Shown: positions 45,069 through 53,128 of the stretch, one piece after another | Layout: each line of letters starts with the position of its first letter | Numbering within the stretch: position 1 is the first letter of the stretch | NCBI RefSeq assembly: GCF_000013745.1 | Contig: NC_007925.1 | Span: 434,001-498,000 of the forward strand | DNA from: Rhodopseudomonas_A palustris_F | GTDB lineage: Bacteria > Pseudomonadota > Alphaproteobacteria > Rhizobiales > Xanthobacteraceae | Length of the DNA stretch: 64,000 nt | Direction of reading: 5' to 3' | The notes under the pieces: generated by a model | What the model was told of the DNA's origin: nothing | Seen by the model: the letters and a program-made list of their open reading frames with translations, nothing else | The model's database searches: none | Made by a program: the position numbers and the translations under genes

Positions 45069-47480
45069 TCAGCCCCGCAAGCTACCGCCGGTCTTCTTGG
45101 TGACTTCGGCGACGATCTTCGATCCGATCGCGTCGATTTCCTGATCGGTCAGCGTCTTGTCGCGCGGCTGGATGGTCACCGCGATGGCGACCGACTTCTT
45201 GGCCTCGTCGATGCCCTTGCCCTCATAGACGTCGAACACGCTCACGCCGGTGATCAGCTTCTTGTCGACGGCTTGTGCGGCGCGGACGATGTCGCCGGCG
45301 CGAACGCTGCGGTCGACGATGAAGGCGAAGTCGCGCGACACCGGATGGAACGCGGACAATTCCAGCGTCGGCTTGGCGCGGGTCGGCTTCTGCTTGCCGT
45401 CCGGGATGTTGTCGAGGATCACCTCGAAGGCGAGCAGCGGACCGTCGGCGTGCAACGCTTCCAGCGCGCGCGGATGCAATTCGCCGAAATAGCCCAGCAC
45501 GTTCTGCGGGCCGATCTGGATCGCGCCGGAGCGCCCCGGATGCAGCCAGGCGGGCAACGCCTTGCCGGTGACGATCTGCAGCGCCTGCATCGGGCAGCCG
45601 GCGGCGGCCAGCACCGCGAAGGCATCGGCCTTGACGTCGAGCGCATCGGCCGCGGCGGAGCCCGACCAGTGCCGGCCGAGCCCGGCCGAGGAGGCAAAGC
45701 CGTGACGCACGCCGGAGGCGGCGACCAGCTGATCCTGCGGCCGGTCACCCTTGAACACCTGGCCGACTTCGAACAGCGCCAGATCAGAATTGCCGCGATC
45801 GGCATTGGTCTGCGCGGCGGCGATCAGCCCGGGCAGCAGGCTCGGCCGCATGTCGGAGAGGTCCGCGGCGATCGGATTGGCGAGCGCCAATTCGGGCTGG
45901 CCGCCGCCGAACAATTCGGCCTGCGGCTTGGAAATGAACGACCAGGTCACCGCCTCGACCAGGCCGCGCGCGGCGAGCGCGCGCTTGGCGCGGCGGGTGC
46001 GCAGCTGGATCGGGGTCAGCACCGGTTTGCGCGGCGCATCGCCGCGCTCGAACGGCGTCAGCGGCACCTTGTCGACGCCGACGATGCGGACGATTTCCTC
46101 GACGATGTCGGCCTTGCCCTGCACGTCGCTGCGCCACGACGGAATCGCCACCTTCACGGTCTGGCCGGAGCCCGCAACCATGAAGCCGAGGCGGCTGAGG
46201 ATGCGACGGGCTTCAGGCAGCGCCACGTCGATGCCGGCTAGCCGCTTCACTTCCGCGAGCGGGAAGTCGATCAGCCGGTCGTCGCCGAACGCGTTGCCGA
46301 CCACCACGATCTCCGACGGCGAGCCGCCGCAGAACTCCAGCACCAGCTTGGTGGCGAGCTCGAGCCCCGGCACCATGAAGGCCGGGTCGACACCGCGCTC
46401 GAAGCGATAGCGCGCATCCGAATTGATGCCCAGCCGACGCCCGGTCTGCGCGATGTTGATTTCGTTCCACAACGCCGATTCGATCAGCACGTCGGTGGTC
46501 TCATTGGAGCAACCCGACGCCTCGCCGCCCATGATGCCGGCCAGCGATTCGACGCCGGTCTCATCGGCGATCACGCAGACCTTGCTATCGAGGGTGTAGG
46601 TCTTGCCGTCGAGCGCCAGCAGCGTCTCGCCGTCGCGGGCGTGGCGCACCGTGAGGTCGCCTTTGACCTTGGCGGCGTCGAAAACATGCAGCGGCCGCGC
46701 GCGGTCGAAGGTGAGATAGTTGGTGATGTCGACCAGCGCGTTGATCGGGCGCAACCCGATCGAGGTCAGCCGCTGCTGCAGCCATTCCGGCGACGGGCCG
46801 TTTTTCACGCCGCGCACCAGCCGCATCGCGAAGCCGGGACAGAGCTTGTCGTCTTCGACGGCGACTTTCACCGGGCAGGGGAATTCGCCCCGGATCGGCT
46901 TGATGGCGTGATCGATCAACCTGCCCATGTCGGCGGCGGCGAGATCGCGGGCGATGCCGCGCACGCCGGCGCAGTCCTGCCGGTTCGGCGTCAGGTTGAT
47001 GTCGAGCACCGGATCGCCGAGCTTGGCCCACTCCGCGTAGGAGACGCCGACCGGCGCATCGGTCGGCAATTCGATGATGCCGTCAATGCCGTCGGGCAAC
47101 GCCAGTTCGCCGGCCGAGCACATCATGCCCTGGCTCTCGACGCCGCGGATGGTGCCGACGCTGATGGTGAAATCCTTCGCCGGGATATAGGTGCCGGGCG
47201 CTGCGAACACCGTCTTCAGCCCGGCGCGGGCATTCGGCGCGCCGCAGACCACCTGCAGCGGCTCCGCGGCGCCGGTGTCGACCTTGCAGACCCGCAGCCG
47301 ATCGGCGTTGGGATGCTGCTCGGCGGAGATGATCTGCGCGATGCTGAAGGGCTTCAAGAGCTTGGCCTTGTCCTCGATGCCTTCGACCTCGAGCCCGATC
47401 ATGGTGAGCTTGTCGGCGAGCCGCTCCAGCGATTCGTCGGTGTCGAGATGGTCTTTGAGCCAGGAGAGCGAGAATTTCAT
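45069..47480 (-). CDS. pheT: Phenylalanyl-tRNA synthetase beta subunit
   Basis: Beta chain of the alpha2-beta2 enzyme that charges tRNA-Phe. The 803 residues have normal length, with an N-terminal MKFSLSWLKDHLDTDESLERL, the EMAP-like tRNA-binding domain (about 40-150, QVVCGAPNARAGLKTVFAAPG), the B3/B4 editing region and a C-terminal anticodon-binding FDX-ACB domain (SAFHPVSRDFAFIVDRSV). Its ATG overlaps the stop of a HEPN-like gene by four bases rather than following pheS directly. Confidence 0.98.
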   Translation of the reverse strand: MKFSLSWLKDHLDTDESLERLADKLTMIGLEVEGIEDKAKLLKPFSIAQIISAEQHPNADRLRVCKVDTGAAEPLQVVCGAPNARAGLKTVFAAPGTYIPAKDFTISVGTIRGVESQGMMCSAGELALPDGIDGIIELPTDAPVGVSYAEWAKLGDPVLDINLTPNRQDCAGVRGIARDLAAADMGRLIDHAIKPIRGEFPCPVKVAVEDDKLCPGFAMRLVRGVKNGPSPEWLQQRLTSIGLRPINALVDITNYLTFDRARPLHVFDAAKVKGDLTVRHARDGETLLALDGKTYTLDSKVCVIADETGVESLAGIMGGEASGCSNETTDVLIESALWNEINIAQTGRRLGINSDARYRFERGVDPAFMVPGLELATKLVLEFCGGSPSEIVVVGNAFGDDRLIDFPLAEVKRLAGIDVALPEARRILSRLGFMVAGSGQTVKVAIPSWRSDVQGKADIVEEIVRIVGVDKVPLTPFERGDAPRKPVLTPIQLRTRRAKRALAARGLVEAVTWSFISKPQAELFGGGQPELALANPIAADLSDMRPSLLPGLIAAAQTNADRGNSDLALFEVGQVFKGDRPQDQLVAASGVRHGFASSAGLGRHWSGSAAADALDVKADAFAVLAAAGCPMQALQIVTGKALPAWLHPGRSGAIQIGPQNVLGYFGELHPRALEALHADGPLLAFEVILDNIPDGKQKPTRAKPTLELSAFHPVSRDFAFIVDRSVRAGDIVRAAQAVDKKLITGVSVFDVYEGKGIDEAKKSVAIAVTIQPRDKTLTDQEIDAIGSKIVAEVTKKTGGSLRG

Positions 47481-47953
47481 GATGTACGAGCCTTGACGAG
47501 CAGCGCGGCAGCAAGCGCGCGGCGATGGGCATCTTCTAGTTTACCCAGGATGACGATCGCGTTGGCGGCCTGCTCCACCAGAGATTCGGTGCCGGCGAAA
47601 TACTTTTCGAATGGAGCAGAACTATAATCAGCCTGCTCCCGTTCTTTCTTCAGAAGCACGAAGGCGACGCCAAAATCCGCGACTTCAGCAGGGAAGGCCG
47701 ACAATTCCTTGGAACTGGTCAAGACCGCCTTTGCCCCGGTGTGGCTGACGCCTCTATAGACGCGCTGCCAGGCCTGCGACTTGTGATGGATGCCGCCGAT
47801 GATGGTATCGGCACAGAGACGACACAGCGCGTGGAAGACGGCGTAGTATGCGCTGCTGACAGCGCGACGCATGAAGGCTTCGCGGGGCCTCTTTCCGGTG
47901 CGCCGGCAAAGATCCCGCGCCACCACGAGGAGCCTGTCTTCAAGCTCGGTCAT
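47477..47953 (-). CDS. HEPN-like small protein inserted in pheST operon
   Basis: A 158-residue helical protein. The segment FMRRAVSSAYYAVFHALCRL (residues 28-47) carries the S-x-Y-Y-A-x-F-H pattern of HEPN/UPF0332-type domains. A second long helix ends VILGKLEDAHRRALAAALLV. The R-x(4-6)-H motif of active HEPN RNases is not evident. The ATG overlaps the stop of a 98-residue gene by four bases and its own stop overlaps pheT by four, so all three are translationally coupled. Not normally part of pheST. Toxin, RNA-binding or enzyme-partner roles are all possible. Confidence 0.6.
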   Translation of the reverse strand: MTELEDRLLVVARDLCRRTGKRPREAFMRRAVSSAYYAVFHALCRLCADTIIGGIHHKSQAWQRVYRGVSHTGAKAVLTSSKELSAFPAEVADFGVAFVLLKKEREQADYSSAPFEKYFAGTESLVEQAANAIVILGKLEDAHRRALAAALLVKARTS

Positions 47954-48246
47954 TCCGGCGCGTCCTCGTCGTCATACCCCGTCTCCTCGCCCTCAGGGCT
48001 GTGGGTGAGATAAGGAAAGCGCTCTTCGCCGGCCTTCTGCAATTCGCGTCGCAAAATCGCCAGGGTGCGATTGAGAACGTCGCCGCTGGGAAGGGCCGAG
48101 CCGGACTTATACTTCGCAGTCATGAACAGGGCGTCGTCTTCATCGTGATCCTTGCCGGCCGAGACGACCACGTCGTCGAAACCGTAAGCTGCAAGCTGTG
48201 CGGACAAGGTCTTGCGGGTGAGTTTCTTGACGTCGTCGAGGTTCAT
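47950..48246 (-). CDS. Small acidic-tailed protein, partner of HEPN-like gene
   Basis: A 98-residue protein of unknown function. It starts MNLDDVKKLTRKTLSAQL and ends with an acidic tail (SPEGEETGYDDEDAPE). The middle (DVVVSAGKDHDEDDALFMTAKY) suggests a small alpha-beta fold. It lacks the GSxARG motif of the MNT antitoxins that often pair with HEPN proteins. It starts 16 bases after the pheS stop and overlaps the HEPN-like gene by four bases. Confidence 0.65.
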   Translation of the reverse strand: MNLDDVKKLTRKTLSAQLAAYGFDDVVVSAGKDHDEDDALFMTAKYKSGSALPSGDVLNRTLAILRRELQKAGEERFPYLTHSPEGEETGYDDEDAPE

Positions 48247-48262
48247 CGCAATCTCCTCTCGT

Positions 48263-49345
48263 TCACGAACTCAGTCCCCCGGCCAGCGTCGGCACGTCGA
48301 GCGGCTTGAAGCCGTAGTGATTGAGCCAGCGCACGTCGGCTTCGAACAATTGCCGCAAGTCGCTCATGCCGTATTTCAGCATCGCGATGCGGTCGATGCC
48401 CATGCCCCAGGCGAAGCCCTGATAGACTTCCGGATCGATGCCGCAGGCGGTCAGCACGTTGGGGTGCACCATGCCGCAGCCCAGAATCTCCAGCCAGTCC
48501 TCGCCCTCGCCGAAGCGGATCTCGCCCTTGTCGCGACGGCACTGGATGTCGACCTCCAGCGACGGCTCGGTGAACGGGAAGAACGACGGCCGAAACCGCA
48601 TGTTGATGTTGTCGACCTCGAAGAACGCCTTGCAGAACTCGTGCAGGATCCATTTCAAGTGGCCAAGATGCGAGCCCTTGTCGATCACCAGCCCCTCGAC
48701 CTGATGAAACATCGGGGTGTGGGTCTGGTCAGAGTCGCTGCGATAGGTGCGGCCCGGACAGATCACCCGGATCGGCGGCTTTTGCGACAACATGGTGCGG
48801 ACCTGCACCGGCGAGGTGTGGGTGCGCAGCAACAGCCGCGAGCCGTCCTGCTTCGGGTTGAAGTAGAAGGTGTCGTGCATCTCGCGGGCCGGATGGCCTT
48901 CGGGGAAATTCAGCTTGGTGAAGTTGTAGTCGTCGGTCTCGATGTCGGGACCTTCGGCGATCGCAAAGCCCATGTCGGCGAAGATCGTGGTGAGTTCGTC
49001 CATCACCTGGCTGAGCGGATGGATGCGGCCCTGCTCGGCGGGATTTTCGCGCAACGGCAGGGTGACGTCGATGGTCTCCGACGCCAGCCGCTTGTCGAGT
49101 GCGGCGTTCTTGAGAAGCTCGCGCCGCGCGGCGAGCGCATCGGTCACCACCATCTTGGCGAGGTTGATCGCAGCGCCCTCGGTCTTGCGCTCCTCCGGCG
49201 ACATCTTGCCGAGCGTGGCGAGCAGCGCCGAGATCGCGCCCTTCTTGCCGAGCGCTGCGACGCGCACCGCTTCGAGCGCGGCCTCGTCGGAGGCTGCGGC
49301 GATATCGGCGAGAATGGTGTGTTGGAGGGCGGCGAGATCGGACAT
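48263..49345 (-). CDS. pheS: Phenylalanyl-tRNA synthetase alpha subunit
   Basis: Catalytic alpha chain of PheRS, 360 residues as usual. Class II synthetase motif 2 ([20 protein letters not shown]) and motif 3 ([17 protein letters not shown], then [16 protein letters not shown]) are intact, and the N-terminal coiled-coil region EEALEAV-type tRNA contact segment is present. It follows rplT on the same strand. Confidence 0.98.
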
Positions 49346-49391
49346 GGCGCAATCCTAACGCGAGGATGACTAAGCCGCTGACCTCTCATGC

Positions 49392-49503
49392 GTCATGCCC
49401 GGGCGTGTCCGGGCATCGACGGTTTTCATCACCGGCCAGCAAGACGTGGAATGGCCGGGACATCTTCGCGAAGACCTGCTTCGCGATTTTGCCCGGCCAT
49501 GAC
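49392..49503. repeat. Interspersed repeat family D, copy 1
   Basis: Starts GTCATGCCCGGGCGTGTC and ends TTGCCCGGCCATGAC, with an inner TGGCCGGGACATCTTCGCG. It occupies the gap between rplT and pheS. A related copy is at 59274-59361. Confidence 0.85.
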
Positions 49504-49538
49504 CGTTTCGTAAGGTGGCTTCGACAGACGACCGAAGC

Positions 49539-49898
49539 TTACGCCGCGAGAGCAGCCTTGGCCTTTTCGGCGATCGCCAGGAACGCCGCCGGTTCGGTGA
49601 TCGCCAGATCCGACAGCACCTTGCGGTCGACCATCACGCCGGACTTGGCGAGGCCGTTGATGAACACGCTGTAGGTCATGCCGAGCGGACGGACCGCGGC
49701 GTTGATGCGCTGGATCCACAGCGCGCGGAACGTGCGCTTCTTGCGCTTGCGATCGCGGAACGCATACTGGCCGGCCTTGTCGACGGCGGCCTTGGCGGTG
49801 CGGATGGTGTTCTTGCGCCGGCCACGGAAACCCTTGGCGAGCTTGTAGACTTTCTTATGCTTGGCGTGAGCCGTCACACCGCGTTTGACGCGAGCCAT
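49539..49898 (-). CDS. rplT: 50S ribosomal protein L20
   Basis: Large-subunit assembly protein, 119 residues, also a translational repressor of its own operon in some bacteria. It has the standard basic start ARVKRGVTAHAKHKKVYKLA and GFRGRRKNTIRTAK. It is 85 bases after rpmI. Confidence 0.99.
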   Translation of the reverse strand: MARVKRGVTAHAKHKKVYKLAKGFRGRRKNTIRTAKAAVDKAGQYAFRDRKRKKRTFRALWIQRINAAVRPLGMTYSVFINGLAKSGVMVDRKVLSDLAITEPAAFLAIAEKAKAALAA

Positions 49899-49983
49899 GA
49901 CTGATCTCCTTCATCTGAAATTGGTGGAACAGCCGCGCGGACGCGGCCTGATGAGGTCGCCGCTCACAGAGCGGCTTGAACGG

Positions 49984-50184
49984 TCAGGCGTTCGGCAGGA
50001 AATACTTCTTGATGTTTTCGCCGTCGGTCTTGAACAGAATGCGCGTGCCGCGCAGCTGACGAATCTGCTTCTTCGTCCGCTTGATCATGCCGTGGCGTTT
50101 GCCGGCATGGGCCGACACAACTTTGCCGGTACCGGTGACTTTGAAGCGCTTTTTGGCGCCCGATTTGGTCTTCAGCTTGGGCAT
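49984..50184 (-). CDS. rpmI: 50S ribosomal protein L35
   Basis: A 66-residue basic ribosomal protein: MPKLKTKSGAKKRFKVTGTG, with RHGMIKRTKKQIRQLRG. It heads the run rpmI-rplT-pheS. infC, commonly upstream of rpmI in bacteria, is not found here; the next gene upstream faces the other way. Confidence 0.98.
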   Translation of the reverse strand: MPKLKTKSGAKKRFKVTGTGKVVSAHAGKRHGMIKRTKKQIRQLRGTRILFKTDGENIKKYFLPNA

Positions 50185-50451
50185 TTGGCTCTCCTATCCC
50201 GACGCGCAAGAGTCGCCCGCGAGGGCGGCTGGCCGGCTAAAATGCTCGTTAGAGCGTTGAAAGTGCTCAGGTAAAGTCCTGTTGGACCGAACCGGCACGG
50301 ACATCGACACGGCAGCCCTTGATCAGCCGGGCGATGAAGGTTGCGCTTATGGCAGAGCGGCGTCAGATTGGCAACGATTAACGCCAGACGATATGGCCGG
50401 GGCCCTCGCCTCACCGCGGGCGATCGCCCCATTGCAGGGAGCCCGACGCCG

Positions 50452-50883
50452 ATGTTGACGCGACCCCTCTCTCATCATTCTGCCGAATTCGACAGCTCCG
50501 CCGCGGCGCCGTGGCGGCTGGTCGTGGTGCTGGCGGTCGCGGTGATTGGCGCAGCCGGCGACGCCGAGGCAAAGGACGCCCGGCGCGCGCCAGCCGGGCT
50601 CTATGACGGGATCTGGAACGTGGAATTCGCCACCCAGGCCGGCACCTGCAGTTCGGGCTACCGGGTGCCGTTCACCGTCACCGGCCGCCTTGTGTCATCG
50701 GCCGGTGGCGGCAAGGTCAGCGGCGGCATCGGCCGCGGCGGCGCGGTGTCGGTGCGGGTCGCGGTCGGCGCCTCGGTGGCGAACGGCAGCGGCCGGCTCG
50801 GCGGCAATGTCGGCGCCGGGCGCTGGAGCGGCATTATTTCCGGCGACCGCTGCAGCGGCGTCTGGCAGGCGACGCGGGGGTAG
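50452..50883 (+). CDS. Secreted small hypothetical protein, Gly/Ser-rich
   Basis: A 143-residue exported protein. The N-terminal hydrophobic stretch LVVVLAVAVIGAAGDAEA acts as signal. The mature part has GLYDGIWNVEFATQAGTC, SSGYRVPFTVTG and GAGRWSGIISGDRCSGVW, a beta-rich pattern with two Cys (C-x-S...RCSG) seen in other Rhodopseudomonas and Bradyrhizobium exported proteins. ATG 50452 is chosen as the start of the signal. Function unknown. Confidence 0.75.
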   Translation: MLTRPLSHHSAEFDSSAAAPWRLVVVLAVAVIGAAGDAEAKDARRAPAGLYDGIWNVEFATQAGTCSSGYRVPFTVTGRLVSSAGGGKVSGGIGRGGAVSVRVAVGASVANGSGRLGGNVGAGRWSGIISGDRCSGVWQATRG

Positions 50884-50974
50884 CTCGGCGATTGGCGACG
50901 GTCTGCGGGGCGACGGCCCCACCCCGAGTGGCTCTTGCGGGGGGTGGGGGTGTGCCTCGTCGCAGCGCCGCTGC

Positions 50975-51973
50975 TCAATTCCGCTTCTCGCTATCCAGAT
51001 GCACGAGGTGCTCCTGCGGGTAACGCCCGCCGGCCGCGACGTCCGGCGGGAACGCGCCGGCAAGCGTTGCGAGTTGCGCCGGGGTCAGCTTCACCGCGAG
51101 CGCGCCGAGCGCCTCGGTCAGCCGGTCGCGGCGCCTGGCGCCGACCAGCGGCACGATATCGGCGCCTTGCGCCGCCACCCAGGCGATCGCCACCTGCGCC
51201 ACCGAGGCGCCGAGTTCTGCTGCGACCTCGCGCAGCCGCTCCACCAGCGCCAGATTGGCGTCGAGATTGGCGCCGGAGAATCGCGGGCTGACGCTGCGGA
51301 AGTCGCGCGCGGCGGCGTGGTCCTTCTGCCAATGCCCGCTGATCAGGCCGCGCGACAGCACCCCATAGGCGGTGACGCCGATGCCGAGCTCGCGGCAGGT
51401 CGGCAGAATGTCGGCCTCGATGCCGCGCGAAATCAGCGAATACTCGATCTGCAGATCGGCGATCGGATGCACCTTATGGGCACGGCGGATGGTGTCGGCG
51501 CTCACTTCCGACAGCCCGATATGTTTGACGTAGCCGGCCTGCACCAGCTCGGAGATCGCCCCGATGGTGTCCTCGATCGGCACGTTCGGATCGAGCCGCG
51601 CCGGGCGGTAGATGTCGATATGCTCGACGCCGAGCCGGCCCAGCGAATAGGCCAGGAAATTCTTCACCGCCAATGGCCGGCCGTCATAGCCGGTGAAGCC
51701 GCCGGCGGGATCGCGCAGCGCGCCGAATTTGACGCTGAGCTGGAAGCCGTCGCGGTCGCGCCCGGCCACCGCTTCGCGGATCAGCAGTTCGTTGTGGCCG
51801 GTGCCGTAGAAATCTCCGGTGTCGAGCAGGGTGATGCCGGCATCGAGCGCGGCGTGAATGGTGGCGATGCTCTCGCCGCGGTCGGCGGGGCCGTAGAAAT
51901 CCGACATTCCCATGCAGCCGAGCCCGAGAGCCGAGACGGTGGGGCCGCTGCGGCCGAGTGTGCGCTTGTCCAT
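50975..51973 (-). CDS. Aldo/keto reductase
   Basis: NADPH-dependent reductase of the AKR family (YajO/Tas-like group), 332 residues. MDKRTLGRSGPTVSALGLGC is the usual start, with GITLLDTGDFYGTGHNELL containing the Asp and Tyr of the active site, and VKFGALRDPAG in the Lys region. The C-terminal cofactor motif is IVPLVGARRRDRLTEAL. It is divergent from a LysR regulator, likely its controller. Substrate unknown. Confidence 0.93.
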   Translation of the reverse strand: MDKRTLGRSGPTVSALGLGCMGMSDFYGPADRGESIATIHAALDAGITLLDTGDFYGTGHNELLIREAVAGRDRDGFQLSVKFGALRDPAGGFTGYDGRPLAVKNFLAYSLGRLGVEHIDIYRPARLDPNVPIEDTIGAISELVQAGYVKHIGLSEVSADTIRRAHKVHPIADLQIEYSLISRGIEADILPTCRELGIGVTAYGVLSRGLISGHWQKDHAAARDFRSVSPRFSGANLDANLALVERLREVAAELGASVAQVAIAWVAAQGADIVPLVGARRRDRLTEALGALAVKLTPAQLATLAGAFPPDVAAGGRYPQEHLVHLDSEKRN

Positions 51974-52093
51974 GATGGGTCCTCGAATAAGGCCGCGGAT
52001 GATCCGGCGGCGTTGCGACGAGGCTGATATGGCGGCGTTGCAATCTCGCGATAAGCTGGACAATCCCGAAAGGCTTGTTCAGTATAGCGCACA

Positions 52094-53008
52094 ATGACCG
52101 ACCTCGATCTGCGCGATCTCGCTGCCTTCGTCGCCGTGGCGCGCAGCAAGAATTTCCGCCGTGCCGCGCTGGAGAGCGCCGTCTCGGTCTCCAGCCTGAG
52201 CCAGCGGCTGCGCGACATCGAGGAGCGGCTGGGGGTCCGGCTGCTGCACCGCACCACCCGCAGCGTGGCGCTGACCGAGGCCGGCGAAGCGCTGCTGGCG
52301 CGGGTCGGCCCGGCGCTGCGCGACGTCGACGCCGCGCTCGACCAGGTGCGCGGGCTTCGCGGCGTGCCGGCCGGGCGGCTGCGGATCAATGCGCCGGCGC
52401 CGGCGGTCGATCTGGTGCTGGCGCCGATGGTGACGCCGTTCCTGCAGGCCTATCCGCAGATCGACCTGGAGATCGTCGCGCAGACCTCGCTGATCGATAT
52501 CGTCGCCGCCGGCTTCGACGCCGGGGTGCGCTATGGCGAGCACCTGGCGCAGGACATGATCGCGATCTCGTTGGGGCCGCCGGAGCGCTTCGTGGTGGTG
52601 GCGTCGCCGCACTATGTTGCGCAGCATGGCGCACCAAAGCAGCCGCAGGATCTTTTGGCGCATCGTTGCATCCGGATCCGCTTCGAAAGCGGCGCGATGC
52701 CGGATTGGGAGTTCGAGCAGGCCGGCCGTGTGGTGCGGGTGACGCCGCGCGGGCCGTTGGTGGCGGGCTATTCGCAATTGGCGATCCGCGCCGCGTTGGA
52801 CGGCCTCGGCTTCTTTGCCGCCTTCGAGGGCTATGTCCGCGCCGACATCGCCGCCGGCCGGCTGGTCAGCGTGCTGGACGACTGGTGCGAGCCGTTTCCC
52901 GGGCCGTTTCTGTACTATCCGAGCCGCCGCCAGCCGCCGCCGGCGCTGGCGGCGTTGATCGGCTTTGTGATGGAATGGCGGAAGAAGGAGCGGCGGGCGG
53001 GGCTTTAA
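52094..53008 (+). CDS. LysR-family transcriptional regulator
   Basis: A 304-residue regulator with an N-terminal helix-turn-helix (DLDLRDLAAFVAVARSKNF, AALESAVSVSSLSQRLRDIE, VRLLHRTTRSVALTEAG) and a periplasmic-binding-like effector domain (GRLRINAPAPAVDLVLAPMV). The product-terminal region is intact. It shares a 120-base intergenic region with the aldo/keto reductase, the usual arrangement for LysR control of the divergent gene. Confidence 0.95.
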   Translation: MTDLDLRDLAAFVAVARSKNFRRAALESAVSVSSLSQRLRDIEERLGVRLLHRTTRSVALTEAGEALLARVGPALRDVDAALDQVRGLRGVPAGRLRINAPAPAVDLVLAPMVTPFLQAYPQIDLEIVAQTSLIDIVAAGFDAGVRYGEHLAQDMIAISLGPPERFVVVASPHYVAQHGAPKQPQDLLAHRCIRIRFESGAMPDWEFEQAGRVVRVTPRGPLVAGYSQLAIRAALDGLGFFAAFEGYVRADIAAGRLVSVLDDWCEPFPGPFLYYPSRRQPPPALAALIGFVMEWRKKERRAGL

Positions 53009-53128
53009 GGTCGTGCGGGTGGCACCCCGTCCGCAATGCTGCCTCGCAAGCGGTCGGCTCGCGGGGCAGGGCTGGGGTGGGGCTTGTTGCCATCCACAAA
53101 TCCGGCGCGCGATCGCCTCAACCAGCCG

